Shown here: positions 1 through 10,952 of the stretch, in pieces
Numbering within the stretch: position 1 is the stretch's first letter
How the letters are laid out: every line of letters starts with the position of its first letter
From: Ligustrum vulgare
Taxonomy: Eukaryota; Streptophyta; Magnoliopsida; Lamiales; Oleaceae
Assembly (NCBI GenBank): GCA_963555705.1
Contig: OY743174.1
Span: 59,046,234-59,110,233 of the forward strand
DNA: 64,000 bases
Direction of reading: 5' to 3'
Program-made: the position numbers and the translations under genes
Notes under the pieces: generated by a model
What the model was told of the DNA's origin: nothing
Database searches by the model: none
The model's input: only the letters and a program-made list of their open reading frames with translations

Positions 1-965
1 TTTTTCTTCTACTTTTCCAATCCCGACCCCACTCCCACCCCACCCCACCAACCCACCCACCCCGACCCTACCTCACCATAAAAAATGATTTCTTCTACTT
101 TTTCTGGCCCCACCCGACCTCTACCCCACCATCCCCATCCCCAAAATCACAGTTAGTCACGTAAGTTGACACGAGATCGCAGTTAAGTCAAACAAGGTCA
201 CACAGAACCACAATTACAAATTTATTTGTAAAATCCCACCCCTCCAAAGTCACAGTTGGTCACACAAGGTCAAAGTTCGGCCACACAAAGTCGTGGTTTG
301 GTCAACGAGGTCACAGGAGGTCACAATTAGGTCAAACGAGGTCACAGTTAGATCACAGGGCGATCACATAAAGTCACACTTCGTTCTTACAAAGTCACAG
401 TTCGGTCACACAGTCATATTTGACACAATTGTAGGTCACATCACGTCCTCGTCCAATGGTCACACCAAGTCACAGTTGGTCACAAAAAGTCACAGTTGAT
501 CACACAAGGTCACAGTTCGATCACACAAAGTCACAGTTAAGTCACAATTGGTCATACAAAGTCATAGTTGGTCACACAAGGTCACAGTTTGGTCACACAA
601 GGTCGCAATCCAGTCACACGAGGTCACAATTCGTCAATATTTTGATCACATTTACCTATAATTGATCAGAAATATAATATAAATGGTACATATTATTTAT
701 TTATTGGTCACAATTTACTCATTTCCTCGGTTACAATTAGTTAATATTTTTTTCACAAATACCTAATATTTGGTCACATTTCGCATTCTCAGTTTTCTTG
801 GCCACATCCCCCATTTCTCACAAGTCATAATTAGTAAATATTTTGGTCACATTTACTTAATAATTGGTCACATCCCATGCTTGTTCCAAGTCACACAAAC
901 ATAATTTATCAATAATTTGATCACAATTATTTAATAATTGGTCACACACTATTCAATATTCAAAG
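1..965. repeat. Degenerate GTCACA short-period repeat (locus 1)
   Basis: Bases 1-150 are pyrimidine-rich with runs of CCCACC. From about 150 to 960 the plus strand repeats GGTCACACAA/AGTCACAGTT-like decamers, so GTCACA recurs about every 10 or 20 bases, with decay increasing to the right. Short open frames here are by-products of the periodicity. The same motif recurs at 4490-5175 and 61920-62275. No gene is visible. Confidence 0.75.
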
Positions 966-1785
966 TCATCCACCCTCCACCTTATCCCTACCCCTACCCC
1001 TACCCACCACTAACCACACCCTCCCACCCCCATACCACCCCACCACCAATGGATTTTACTCCACATCCAACAACAGTGCCACCAACCACCACCGGTTCCA
1101 CCTCACCACCATGACACCACCACCACCACCACTGGTACCAGCGCCACCTCATTTGTCCCAGCAACCCCCAAATTATCCTACCATGGCCAATCAACAAGGC
1201 ACTGCACATACAAACACAATAACAAAGGACAAAGACCACGACACCACCACTAAACACAATCAATAGCATACTGCCTCCCTGCAACCATCAACAAATCCAC
1301 AAATAAACAAAAATCACTGCTGAAAACCCCAACCACCAACAAATCCACAGACATACTACAATCGCACAAAAACCACCGCACATGGCCACCAACCACCACT
1401 ACAACCAACACACACTGACGGCGAGCGGGCCAACAGACTCTAATCGCGTGCAGGAGACGAACACTAATACTGCACATATTTGAAATCCAGCACACCCACA
1501 AAACCGCTGCTGAAATCGAATTTTCAATCCACTAACCACCAAAAAATTGTCGGAGAAATCAAAGCATACAACCTTCGACCGCTACTACATTCCGCTGCTT
1601 CATCGTAGCAGCAGCGTCGCTGATTAGTCTAGTGGCGGCGCCGCTGCTACGACCGCATCTGCAACGACGACTCGCACAGGTAGCAAAGCTAACTGCAAGA
1701 TCGCTGTTGCCACCTCTGAGAGACGACGATCTCGCCGCTACTTTTCCGATGGCCTAGGTGGGTAGAGAGAGGTCGCCGGTTGATT

Positions 1786-1788
<3 letters not shown>
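966..1788. other. CCACC-rich low-complexity DNA, no gene recognised
   Basis: From 966 to about 1400 the plus strand is dominated by CCACCA/ACCACC triplets. From 1500 to 1780 it is GC-richer, with CGCCGCTGCTACGACC-like stretches. It could be captured or decayed coding DNA, but I recognise no protein in any frame. Similar CCACC-rich DNA follows the other two GTCACA loci. Confidence 0.5.

Positions 1789-1837
<49 letters not shown>
1789..1837. repeat. (GA)n microsatellite
   Basis: An uninterrupted GA dinucleotide run of about 49 bases, probably polymorphic in length. A shorter GA run lies near 19281. Confidence 0.95.
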
Positions 1838-1840
<3 letters not shown>

Positions 1841-2232
1841 ACTTATGGAGAGGTTAAGAGATGAGTAGGTGGTTTTGATTTTTCTGAATAATAATAGCAG
1901 GTTGTTTGATTTTTGAGAATATAGTAATTAATTAATAAATGTTAATTGGTAATTAACACCTGATTTTTAGAAAAGTAAAGTTCATCACCTTTGTTTTAAA
2001 AAGTGGTCTTTAAACATAGGAGTTTGTGTAATTTTCCCATAAAAATTGGAGAGAAAAATTATTAGTGATTAAAAAGTTATTTGAGAAATTGTGTCTATTA
2101 TAATTTGAATTTATAATTTTAAAAGAACATAGCCTAAACATGTGTAGCAATTTTTTTCCATTTTTGGGAGGCCCTAAAACTTTGAATGTCCAAGGCACCT
2201 TGCTCAGTGGCCTTATCCAAGGATCGGCCCTG
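1838..2232. other. AT-rich DNA ending in a possible hAT terminus
   Basis: AT-rich sequence, including a copy of the dispersed GGTTAAAAAGT-type repeat near 2040-2110. It ends at 2213-2232 with CCAAGGATCGGCCCTG, preceded by CCAAGGCACC. Read on the minus strand this begins CAGGGCCGATCC, the sort of terminus seen on plant hAT elements. A similar end occurs at 18599-18612. No opposite terminus or transposase was found. Confidence 0.3.
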
Positions 2233-2372
2233 TTACAAGCTATATAATTTAATTAAAATCACATGTAATTTAACATGCCTCAAACGACGTTACATGAAAT
2301 TTAATAGATAAAATCATATGCCAGCTTCTGAATTACATCAAATGATAAAATGTAATGTTTTACAAATATTAA

Positions 2373-3209
2373 GGTCCTGTTCTCTTTGCTGTTTTGATGT
2401 CGTTTTCTGTTTTTATTTTTGAAAACTCTAAAAACGCGTTCTTTTTACCATTTTCGAAAATACATTTTGGAAAAAAAAAATTTGTACACAAAACGTTCAA
2501 AACTTCGTTTTAGGCATTTTAAGTGTATTTCAACTAAAAATGTTCAAAACGCGAAAAACGAGTTTTGGAATTTTTTTTTTTCTTTTTTTTTAAGAATTAT
2601 CCTTGCTTGGATCTAAGCTTAAAATAAAGTTTTTTTTTTTTTTTTATGGAGATTTATCATAACTTGGAACTAAACATAAATAAAGTTTTTTTTTTTTTTT
2701 TTGAGAATTATCCTAACTTAGAATTAAGTATAAAATAAAGTTTTATTGAATTCAATATCAAGATTACAAAAAAAGAAATTAAGTGAAAATTCTTGTTGTT
2801 ATATTTTAAAAAATGTCTTGATAAATGAACTCTGTTGATTTTGAAAAAACTTGCATTTTTTGGATTTTAATAGAACCTGAGCTTCCTCCAATTCCGAACA
2901 TGACCAAGCTGTGTTAATATCGACTCTTAGTGCTCACATTAGTATGTTGCGGGTAATCATGTTTTCAGTGTATTATGAAAGGAAATTTGAGTTGAGCAAG
3001 TAGTATTTTGCAAGCAAATTAATTAAAAATAGTTTAAGTAGTATTCTATAAAATTTCAAACATAACGTATTTTTCAGCTTTTCATTTTCAAAAACAGATT
3101 TCAGAAATGACAAACCAAACTCATTTTCAGCAAATTTGAAAACAAAAATAAAAACATAAAACATTTTCGAAAATGAAAATACAAAATAAAATACAAACAG
3201 AACGCCACC
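2373..3209. mobile_element. PIF/Harbinger (Tourist-like) non-autonomous element, copy 1
   Basis: Imperfect terminal inverted repeats (GGTCCTGTTCTCTTTGCTG on the left, the complement of GGTGGCGTTCTGTTTGT on the right) are flanked by TAA on both sides (2370-2372 and 3210-3212), the three-base TWA duplication of PIF/Harbinger. The 837-bp interior is AT-rich with no transposase. A close relative lies at 48390-49187 with the same start, the same end and matching interior sequence, so the boundaries are supported by two copies. Confidence 0.75.
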
Positions 3210-3212
3210 TAA

Positions 3213-4489
3213 GTAATTGCATGGAATGTAATATTACGAGCAACCCCAACACTTGCACTATGTATTACATCTGTTGTAATATTACATCCAGTGATACTAT
3301 ATAACGCTATATGGATTCATGAGGTAAAATTATATGCACAATAATCTTTCAATGAATTTAATTTCACTTTATCTACTATTACAAACTTTGTAATGTAAAT
3401 AGATCACCGTCATTTTGTGATGTTAGATACACTATAATGACAACATCTATTACAATACATTACACAACATGTAATATTAGTAGCAACAATGTAATATTAC
3501 ATAAAAATACAGGGAATAGACAAATATAGAAGGTAGTGGTCTGCCAAGAAAGGAAACGTGTGGCTAAATTTCTGGATATTTGAAATTTCCTAATTTAATT
3601 AGCTAAATAATTGATAACAATTTTCTTAAATAAAAGAATTTTCGGTTAATCTTGTCAATCAAATATTACATTCTCTCTCTTCAAAATCCGATATTTTTCT
3701 AAATTTATGATAAAAAAATCCAGTAATATTACGAATAGTTTGAAAATCGAGTATTTTTCAATTACAGTACATTACATCTAGATAGTTACGTAATTTTCGC
3801 TAAAAAAAAATGCCATATGAGCCTTCATAGTACTGGGCTACATGGTCGCCGGCTATGTGTCAAGAAGAAGTTGCAGCCCTACTCGGTCGCTCTCTAATCT
3901 CTGCCTCTCTCGCTCACGGATACTAGTGGACAATTGTACGAGTTTATACAACATCCAGGTTAGGGTCTTAGGGATTTTTATATTTTACGATTTAGGACTT
4001 ATGGTCATGGGTGGGGTTAGGACTTGGCACCTTTGGGTAAATGGTTTGGTACTTTGGCTTATGGGCTTATGAGAAATGGGTTAGGGCTTAAGGTTATGGC
4101 CGTCTAAATGGGGCTGCATCAGATTTTGGCCCATCTCGTGTGTCATAGTTTGAGTTTTATGTTTGCTTGTAGAACAATCATGCTAAAGGAACCGAACTCA
4201 TGACCGAATGGATTACACCCACACACGTGTCATTCATCTTCCTTTTCCGTCCATCACATCCACATTGAAATCAATGACTCCCATAAATTCGGTCAAGTTT
4301 TCAGGCTATTCAGCATTTCCCTTGTAGAAATACATGCATGCACCATACAATACATATTAAATTTCTGGATAAATACATATAGCATATGCAAGAGGTTTAA
4401 AAGATGAAATTTAAAATTTAAGAAATTTATGGTTTTAATACAAAAATCAGGTTTTTAATTAAAAATATATAATTAAATAGGTTAATATC
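3213..4489. other. Intergenic DNA with TGTAATATTACA palindromes
   Basis: Between 3215 and 3510 the palindrome TGTAATATTACA and fragments of it recur several times, suggesting a decayed palindrome-rich element. From about 3800 to 4490 there is ordinary intergenic sequence. Short open frames are not supported by any recognisable protein. Confidence 0.4.
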
Positions 4490-5175
4490 ACAATTATACA
4501 ATTTATGGTCACAGACACAAATCACGAATTTTATAGGTAACAAATTATAAAATTGTTTGGTCACGACTTAATTCTCGGTCACAAATAATAAATTTGTAGG
4601 TCACGACTTATTTTCGTTACAATTAATCAAATGAATAGGTCACAAATCACAAATATAAAGAGTTTTGACTTATTTTTCGGTGACAAATATGGCTCAAAAC
4701 TAATTTTTCGGTTACAAATATTTGGTCACGGCTTATTTTTCGGTCACAAATTAAAAATTTATAGGTCACGACTTATTTTTCGGTCACAAATTACAAATTT
4801 ATAGACCACAACTTATTTTCGATCACAAATGACAAACATATAGGTTACGAGTTATTTCTGTCACAAATCATAAAATTATAAGTCACAATGTATTTCTTGA
4901 TCAGAAATTATAAAATAATCCATTATTGCATATTTTTTTTATTACAATTTACAAATTTCTTATATCGCAATTAATTTCTACCACAAATCTCAAATTTTAT
5001 TAGTCACAAATCTCAAAAATTATAAGTCACAAATTATGGAAATAACAGTCACGACTTATTTTTCGGTCACAATTTATAAATTTCTTTGATCACGACTTGA
5101 TTATTGATCACAAATCACAATATTATAGGTCACAGCTTATTTCGGTAACAAATTAAAAAATTGTGAGTCACAATT
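4490..5175. repeat. Degenerate GGTCAC repeat (locus 2)
   Basis: The plus strand repeats a roughly 40-base unit built from GGTCACGACTTATTTTTC and GGTCACAAATTACAAATT halves about 15 times, with increasing decay. The core GGTCAC matches locus 1 (150-960) and locus 3 (61920-62275), but the spacer differs, so the loci share a core rather than a full unit. Confidence 0.7.
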
Positions 5176-5810
5176 ATAAATTTAGCACCTATTTGGTCCC
5201 GTGGTTTTTTGAAAACTTCATTTCAAAATTCATTTTCAAACACATATCTTTGTAAGATCCACCACTTATACATTTTTCAACATCTTTCCAACCACATATT
5301 CTTCTACATATTCAAATTTCCTCCAAATCTCCTACACCAAACAGACTCTTAGTCGCAATCTTAGCCCTTGTTTGATAGAGATTAAAATCAAGTTTTTAGC
5401 GAATTTTAATATAAGTTGATTAGATGTGTGGTTAAAAAGTTGTGAGGCCCATGAAATATATGGTTGTGATTAATTGTTAACTTTGACTTTAATAAAAATA
5501 TGATTTTTAATCAAACACAAATATGCAATTAAATTTGTTTAGTTCACTTATTATTTATTGGTCAGAATCGCTCAAATATTTAATAAAAAACACTCGAATA
5601 ACTGGTCGCAAACGTCAAATAGTCCTTATCCTTACACTACCCCCGCCACCACCATTTGTCGTTGCCATCGTTACTGCCGCCGCCGCCACCACCACTACAA
5701 CCGCCTAAACCACTACCACAAACACCTCACCACCAACTACAACTACCACAGATCCATAACACAATGTCATCACAGATCCGTCACCTACTGTCACCATTAA
5801 TCATCGCATG
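5176..5810. other. MITE-like remnants and CCACC-rich patch
   Basis: Bases 5357-5525 begin TTAGCCCTTGTTTGATAG and end near AATCAAACAC, resembling a decayed inverted-repeat MITE. Bases 5637-5800 are a GC-rich run of CCGCCACCACC triplets. Open frames there are low-complexity and not accepted as genes. Confidence 0.4.
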
Positions 5811-8550
5811 TAAAATATGTAAACATGTGTAATTTCCATTTAAATTTCCCTCGAGCAATAGAGCAAAAGAATGTGATACACCGGCCATGTATTTCCAAAA
5901 AAACACATGTTTGCATGAAAACGTCAAACTCTAGTTTATATTTCAATTGAATATACTCTATTTAACTTATTGCTTTTAATTAATTCAGCTAAATAAATAA
6001 TGTTGATTATGAACGCGCAGTGTTGTACCTGTAGTCGTGAGGGCCCAAGGCAAACTTTTAAACTAGACCCTGATTTGTAAATTTCATAGAAGACCATTAG
6101 CCTCAAAATCGATGAAATAAAAACTTACAAAACATAAGGATTGCTACAACCCTACTATGTCATTATTTTTATACATCATACCATATGATCCGAATTGCAC
6201 TAAATGAACAAAGCACTCAATCAAGATATCTTAGAGAATCATTCAAGGGTAAACCAAGTTAACTTTCACAATAAATACACTAGCTTTACCACTCCATGAA
6301 AATAAAAGGCAAATAAATAAGTATCTACGTATGGATTTGGAACAATTGTTGCTTCTTTCTCCCTTCTTGTAAGCTCAGTCAAGATTTCTTCAGGAAAACT
6401 ACATAAAATCTTATCAGTTCATGAAAATTAACAATAAAAACATGACATACGTCACATGTACAGTTAGTATAAATATTCAAGAACCCAAACTCGATTTTTA
6501 TAAGAATACAAAATTCATGAAAGATGAGAAGTGAGCCTTCGAAGATTATCTGATAAATAATGATGTCCGGTGGAGAGCTTCAAGCAGAGAGGTGGGCGCG
6601 GGGCAATGGGAGAGCGCTGACATTTGAGTAGCTGAGCTACGGATTAGAGCTAGAGAAGTTCCCTGAATTGAAGATTGCATCTAGGGTAATCGTAGTACTG
6701 AGTCATTTGGGACGATAATTGAAATTGATAGAGTTTGGGCTGTTTGATTGTGGGCCTTGCTTTTATTGGTCTCAAATTTTTATTTTTTTTTGTTAAATAC
6801 ACAAATACAAAATTTTAGATATTTGTTTTTAAATATCAGCTATTTTAAAATATATTTCAACAATATAAAACAAATTTTTAAAATCAGGCAAAACTTCAAA
6901 AACAAAGATTCTACCACACCTGTAGGAAAGAGAATTTTGGCGGTAGGATCATGAGTGGCTAGCTCGTCTCTACTAACCTTTCGGGACGCCATTCCCAATG
7001 CATATCACAGAGCTCGTGCCACTAGAACAGTTCCATAGAATCTGTAGAACTCCGAGAATCCATTGGTGATGAAAAAGCATCCAGGGAAACTTCTGTATAC
7101 CATTGATTTTTTGCACAAGTGACAAAGCTGGCTTCTGCATTCATATTCATATCATAGTGTATTAAAAAGGTCAAAGAAAGCACATGGAGCAAGCGTGTTG
7201 AGGGTTCTCGAGAGCATGATATTCAACCGACATGTAAGATCCCGTTAATGCACTTGTTTAAACTATCATAAAACCTAAATAATCGTAATCTTGCAAACTC
7301 GCGTATGGTGAGAAATCGGTTCTGCTCGGGATGTAAAACTGCTTGGCAGAATATAAGGAAATGTCACAACGGTTGCTACTACCTCTTTTGGTTAAATCAC
7401 GCCACATGATAGATTTAATTGTTGAATTTGATTGAATTTGTTAAAAATTATAATTAATTACAATTGTAAATTAATTGTATATTACAAGTAACTCGAATTT
7501 TTTTCTTTTAAAATTAATTGAAGTAGTCACAAATTGTAACTAATTACATTTTGTAATTTATTACATTTACAACTTAATTACATTTGTAATGAATTACAAT
7601 TTGGTAACAATCAAATAGTAATTAGTTACATTTATCTCATGTTTAGTTTTAAACAATTATTTCTTACTTTACGGTGCTGTTGAGTTAAGTTATTATTTGT
7701 AACAAAAACATTTGTACTATTTAGTTAGAAATTGACACTGTGTAATTAATTACAAAATTGTATTGAAGTTACAAAATTTTAATGAAAAAGGGCTTATTAT
7801 ACCATACAAAGGCATCTTCGTTCAAACTGTTAATTCAAAATTTGACAATTTATAATTAATTACAAATTTGTAATTTATTACAAAATTGTAACTTTTACTA
7901 CAGAATTGTATTGAAGTTATAAAATTATAATGAAAAAAAGCTCACTATACCATACAAAGACATCTTCGACCACACGGTAAAACATGACAAATTTTGTTGA
8001 TGAAATTAATTGAATTATTTAAAAATTTTAATTGATTACATTCATCTTAATTATAACTACAATTGCAACTTAATTACATATGTAATGAATTACAATTATA
8101 GCTAATGAAATCGTACCACATTGTGTAATTCGTAATTTGTAAATAATCATAATTTTTAATTAACTACCGCTACAAACGTCTTCATGGTACCACCGTCTCC
8201 CTTAATATGGATTACATACACATAATTATATATCAGTAGTTTTGTTGGGACTTGGGACTCATTTGTCAAGTCTATAAAATATACATGCACGAATAAGCAT
8301 ATCTCCTACTATATAAAAGGAGGATAGTAGCCAAACTTTTCCCTCCCAAAACCCACAACCAAGTAAAAAAGAGATGACAAAAACCAAAAAAAAAACAAAA
8401 AAAAAAAAATTCAAAAACATTGGGATGCTCGCCACATTCAAATTCAAAAAAATTGCGTTTTTTTATTTTTTCTTCATTTTAATATTTGATATAGATAAAT
8501 ATGTGCTCGGTAATTTTGAAAAAATAATTTATTGTCATTTTTATAAATCA
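5811..8550. other. Intergenic DNA, no gene recognised
   Basis: AT-rich sequence with no recognisable protein. Bases 6025-6060 contain GGGCCCAAGGCA, as at other suspected hAT ends. Bases 6960-7380 have more even base composition but no convincing reading frame. Bases 7390-8170 are full of ATTACAATTTGTAAT-like short palindromes. The last five bases, 8546-8550 (AATCA), are the left target-site duplication of the next element. Confidence 0.4.
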
Positions 8551-8737
8551 TGATAAGTGTTATATTAACGTTTATTTTATACACTTATATCCTTGAAAAC
8601 GCCATAATGTGATTCTATCTAAGTATTATTAATGCATTTTATGTTTTATATTGTATATGATCATAAAAGAAGAAAAAAGAAGAAAAAAGGACCAAAATGC
8701 ACTCAAAACTGAAGTTTGGGGACTTAGGTGCAAATAC

Positions 8738-8974
8738 GCTTACGGTCGTAAGGGAATAAAGTCACGGCCATAAAAGTATGATGAACCAAGAAGAAAATAA
8801 GCAGAAACACGTTTACGACCGTAAAGGAGGATTTACGGCCGTAACCTTCAAAAAGAGAAAAATAAGCAGAAACATCTTTACGGCCGTAAATTAGAAGTTA
8901 CGGCCGTAAATTCAATTTGCGAGAAATATGCAGAAACTCATTTACGGCCGTAAATGAAATGTCACGACCGTAAG
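8738..8974. promoter_or_regulatory. Array of TTTACGGCCGTAAA palindromes in the LTR
   Basis: Eight perfect or near-perfect copies of the 14-bp palindrome TTTACGGCCGTAAA lie in 237 bp, in pairs, ending about 80 bp upstream of the TATA box. The 3' LTR has seven (14939-15156), one having been lost with the 20-bp deletion. Four more lie after gag at 12739-12839. The position upstream of the TATA box suggests protein binding in the LTR promoter, though a hairpin or silencing role is also possible. Confidence 0.7.
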
Positions 8975-9056
8975 TCTCCAGTCAAAATTTCCATATTTTA
9001 ATTCTTTCCATAATTTTGGAATTTCTTGATCCCAAAGCTAGGGCACGAAATTGAGG

Positions 9057-9066
9057 CTATAAAAAG
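9057..9066 (+). promoter_or_regulatory. Candidate LTR TATA box
   Basis: CTATAAAAAG at about 510 bp into the LTR, conserved in the 3' LTR at 15239-15248. It is the best TATA match in the LTR and would place transcription start about 30 bases downstream. Confidence 0.6.
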
Positions 9067-10034
9067 GGAATTTCATGACAAGAAAAAGAGACTTTATTAT
9101 TTTTGAAAGAGGCTACACATTGAGGAAAATCGAGAGCAAAATATAGAGTATTCTTGAGAGATTTTTTTAGCACAAGAGCATCAAAAGCAAGGGGAATTCA
9201 TGAAGCAATTTGAAGAATCTACCACAACCATGCTAGGCTAAATTCCATATCTTGTTCAAAGGGGAAGTTGTGTTAAATCAATTATGTTATTTTCTTTTCC
9301 AACAAATTAGTAGCGCGAATTTATTCCTTTATGTCAATTGTTGGATTATTATGTTTTGAATGTTCATTGAGTTTATTTGATTAATAGTTTAATTTGGCCA
9401 ATTGGATTATTGATCTTTGGATTCATGAATACGCTATGTTTAGATTCTTGATCCGTAATTGTCATTGAATCTTTACTTTAGTAGCAAATAAATCTCGTGC
9501 AGGTTTAGTAATAATTCAACTTGGATTGATTAATTCGAGCTTGTGTAATTAACAATCCAATTCAATCTATTCTTCTAAATTTTCATACCAGTCGTGCATT
9601 AAATCCTAAGAGCTTGTTTAGGATTGTCCGTTGCTAGAATTGGTTCGAAGAGCTTGTTTTGAATCAATACACATAAGGAAGAATTTAGATAATCAGAGCT
9701 TGTTGATTATTTATGATTGATAATTGAACTAGGGATAGAAACACGTTACAAGGAAATGTATAACATTAATTGAGGGCACAACCGAACCCGAGAACAAGAT
9801 TTCTTCTCATATTATTTTTCTAGTCATATTTAATTGTTTATTTTTATGCATATTTTCTATTCAAGCAATTTCAAACAACAAACCCCCCATTCCATTCTAA
9901 TTGATCGAACAACTAAAATTAGTTTCCGTTCCTCGTGGGATCGACACTTACTCTCGCTACTACATTATTAATTAATATTTGACGAGTAAGGAATTATTTA
10001 TTATTTTGGTGCATTGCGACACGCATCAAATTTT

Positions 10035-10052
10035 TGGCGCCGTTGTCGGGGA
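10035..10052 (+). other. Primer-binding site, tRNA-Asp type
   Basis: TGGCGCCGTTGTCGGGGA begins six bases after the end of the 5' LTR. It matches the complement of the 3' end of plant tRNA-Asp with about one mismatch. This site is characteristic of Athila/Tat-type elements. Confidence 0.85.
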
Positions 10053-10278
10053 ACGGTTAACCAATTTAGTGTTTAATCAATTAGAATTTTATTTTTCTGT
10101 ATTTATTTTATTTTTATTTTATTTTCTATTTTATTTATATAATTTTTCAAAAAAAAAAAATATATTTTTGTGCTCCTTTGCTTATATGCTTAAAATTCGG
10201 TCAACTAATTGTGAACTTTTTGATCTTGACCCAGAAATTGAGAGGACTTTTCGACAGCAAAGGAGAGCAGCACGATAA

Positions 10279-10809
10279 ATGGCAGCTAACAACATCGACA
10301 ACAGAACTCTTAAACAACTGGCTACTCCCGATGTGGCTCAACAGCCCTTATGTATCACTTTTCCAACGGTAGAAGAAGGAAGAACCTTTGAGCTAAAATC
10401 CGGACTGATCCATCTTCTGCCAACTTTCCGAGGACATCCCGGTGAGGACCCATATAGGCACCTAAAGGAGTTCCATGTGGTTTGCGACAGTATGAGGCCC
10501 ACGAGAATTACCGAGGAGCAAATAAAAATGAGAGCCTTCCCATTCTCATTGAAGGATGCCGCCACCGACTGGCTCTATTGCCTACCATCGGGAATAGTTA
10601 CTACTTGGAACGATATGAAAAGACTCTTTTTGGAAAAATACTTCCCTGCATCTAGGGCGGGGACAATCCGGAAGGAGATTTGCGGGGTTCGCCAAAGCAA
10701 TGGCGAGACATTATATGAGTACTGGGAGCGCTTCAAGAAACTCATTTCGAGCTGCCCCACCATCAGATCAGTGAGCAACTCCTGGTGCAGTATTTCTACG
10801 AAGGCTTAG
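10279..10809 (+). pseudogene. gag: Retrotransposon gag, N-terminal part (frameshifted)
   Basis: The frame opens at ATG 10279 and carries the capsid-type region of plant Ty3/gypsy Gag, including GLIHLLPTFRGHPGEDPYRH and a tryptophan-rich stretch near residues 95-120. Family-like sequence is lost after about 10750, where a one-base deletion in a C-run shifts the frame. The displaced frame continues Gag-like to an in-frame TGA at 10932, and the next segment opens at 10953. The gene is therefore broken twice and could not give full-length Gag without recoding. Confidence 0.85.
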
Positions 10810-10952
10810 CACCGATGGATAGAAACATGATAGATGCCGCAAGTGGAGGAGCACTGATGGACAAGACGCCGGAACAAGCGCGGGCTTTAATCTCTAATAT
10901 GGCAGAAAATACTCAGCAATTCAATTCAACCTGAGACTCCCAAGTCCGCCGA

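Larger units (their letters stand above)
8551..10028 (+). repeat. 5' LTR of the 8551-16210 element
   Basis: A 1478-bp LTR starting TGATAAGTG and ending CACGCATCA. It holds a palindrome array (8738-8974) upstream of a TATA box (9057). It differs from the 3' LTR by about two dozen substitutions. The 30-base length difference equals one 10-bp deletion (AGAAGAAAAA) and one 20-bp deletion spanning a palindrome, both in the 3' copy. Confidence 0.95.

Noticed and set aside
6960..7380. Possible gene fragment of more even base composition
   Set aside because: Minus-strand translation gives about 60 codons before a stop but no recognisable protein family, so it is described only as intergenic.
9979..10278. 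A 99-codon open frame spanning the LTR end and primer site
   Set aside because: It crosses the LTR/PBS boundary of the retrotransposon and is rich in F/Y from AT-rich DNA. Gag starts at 10279.
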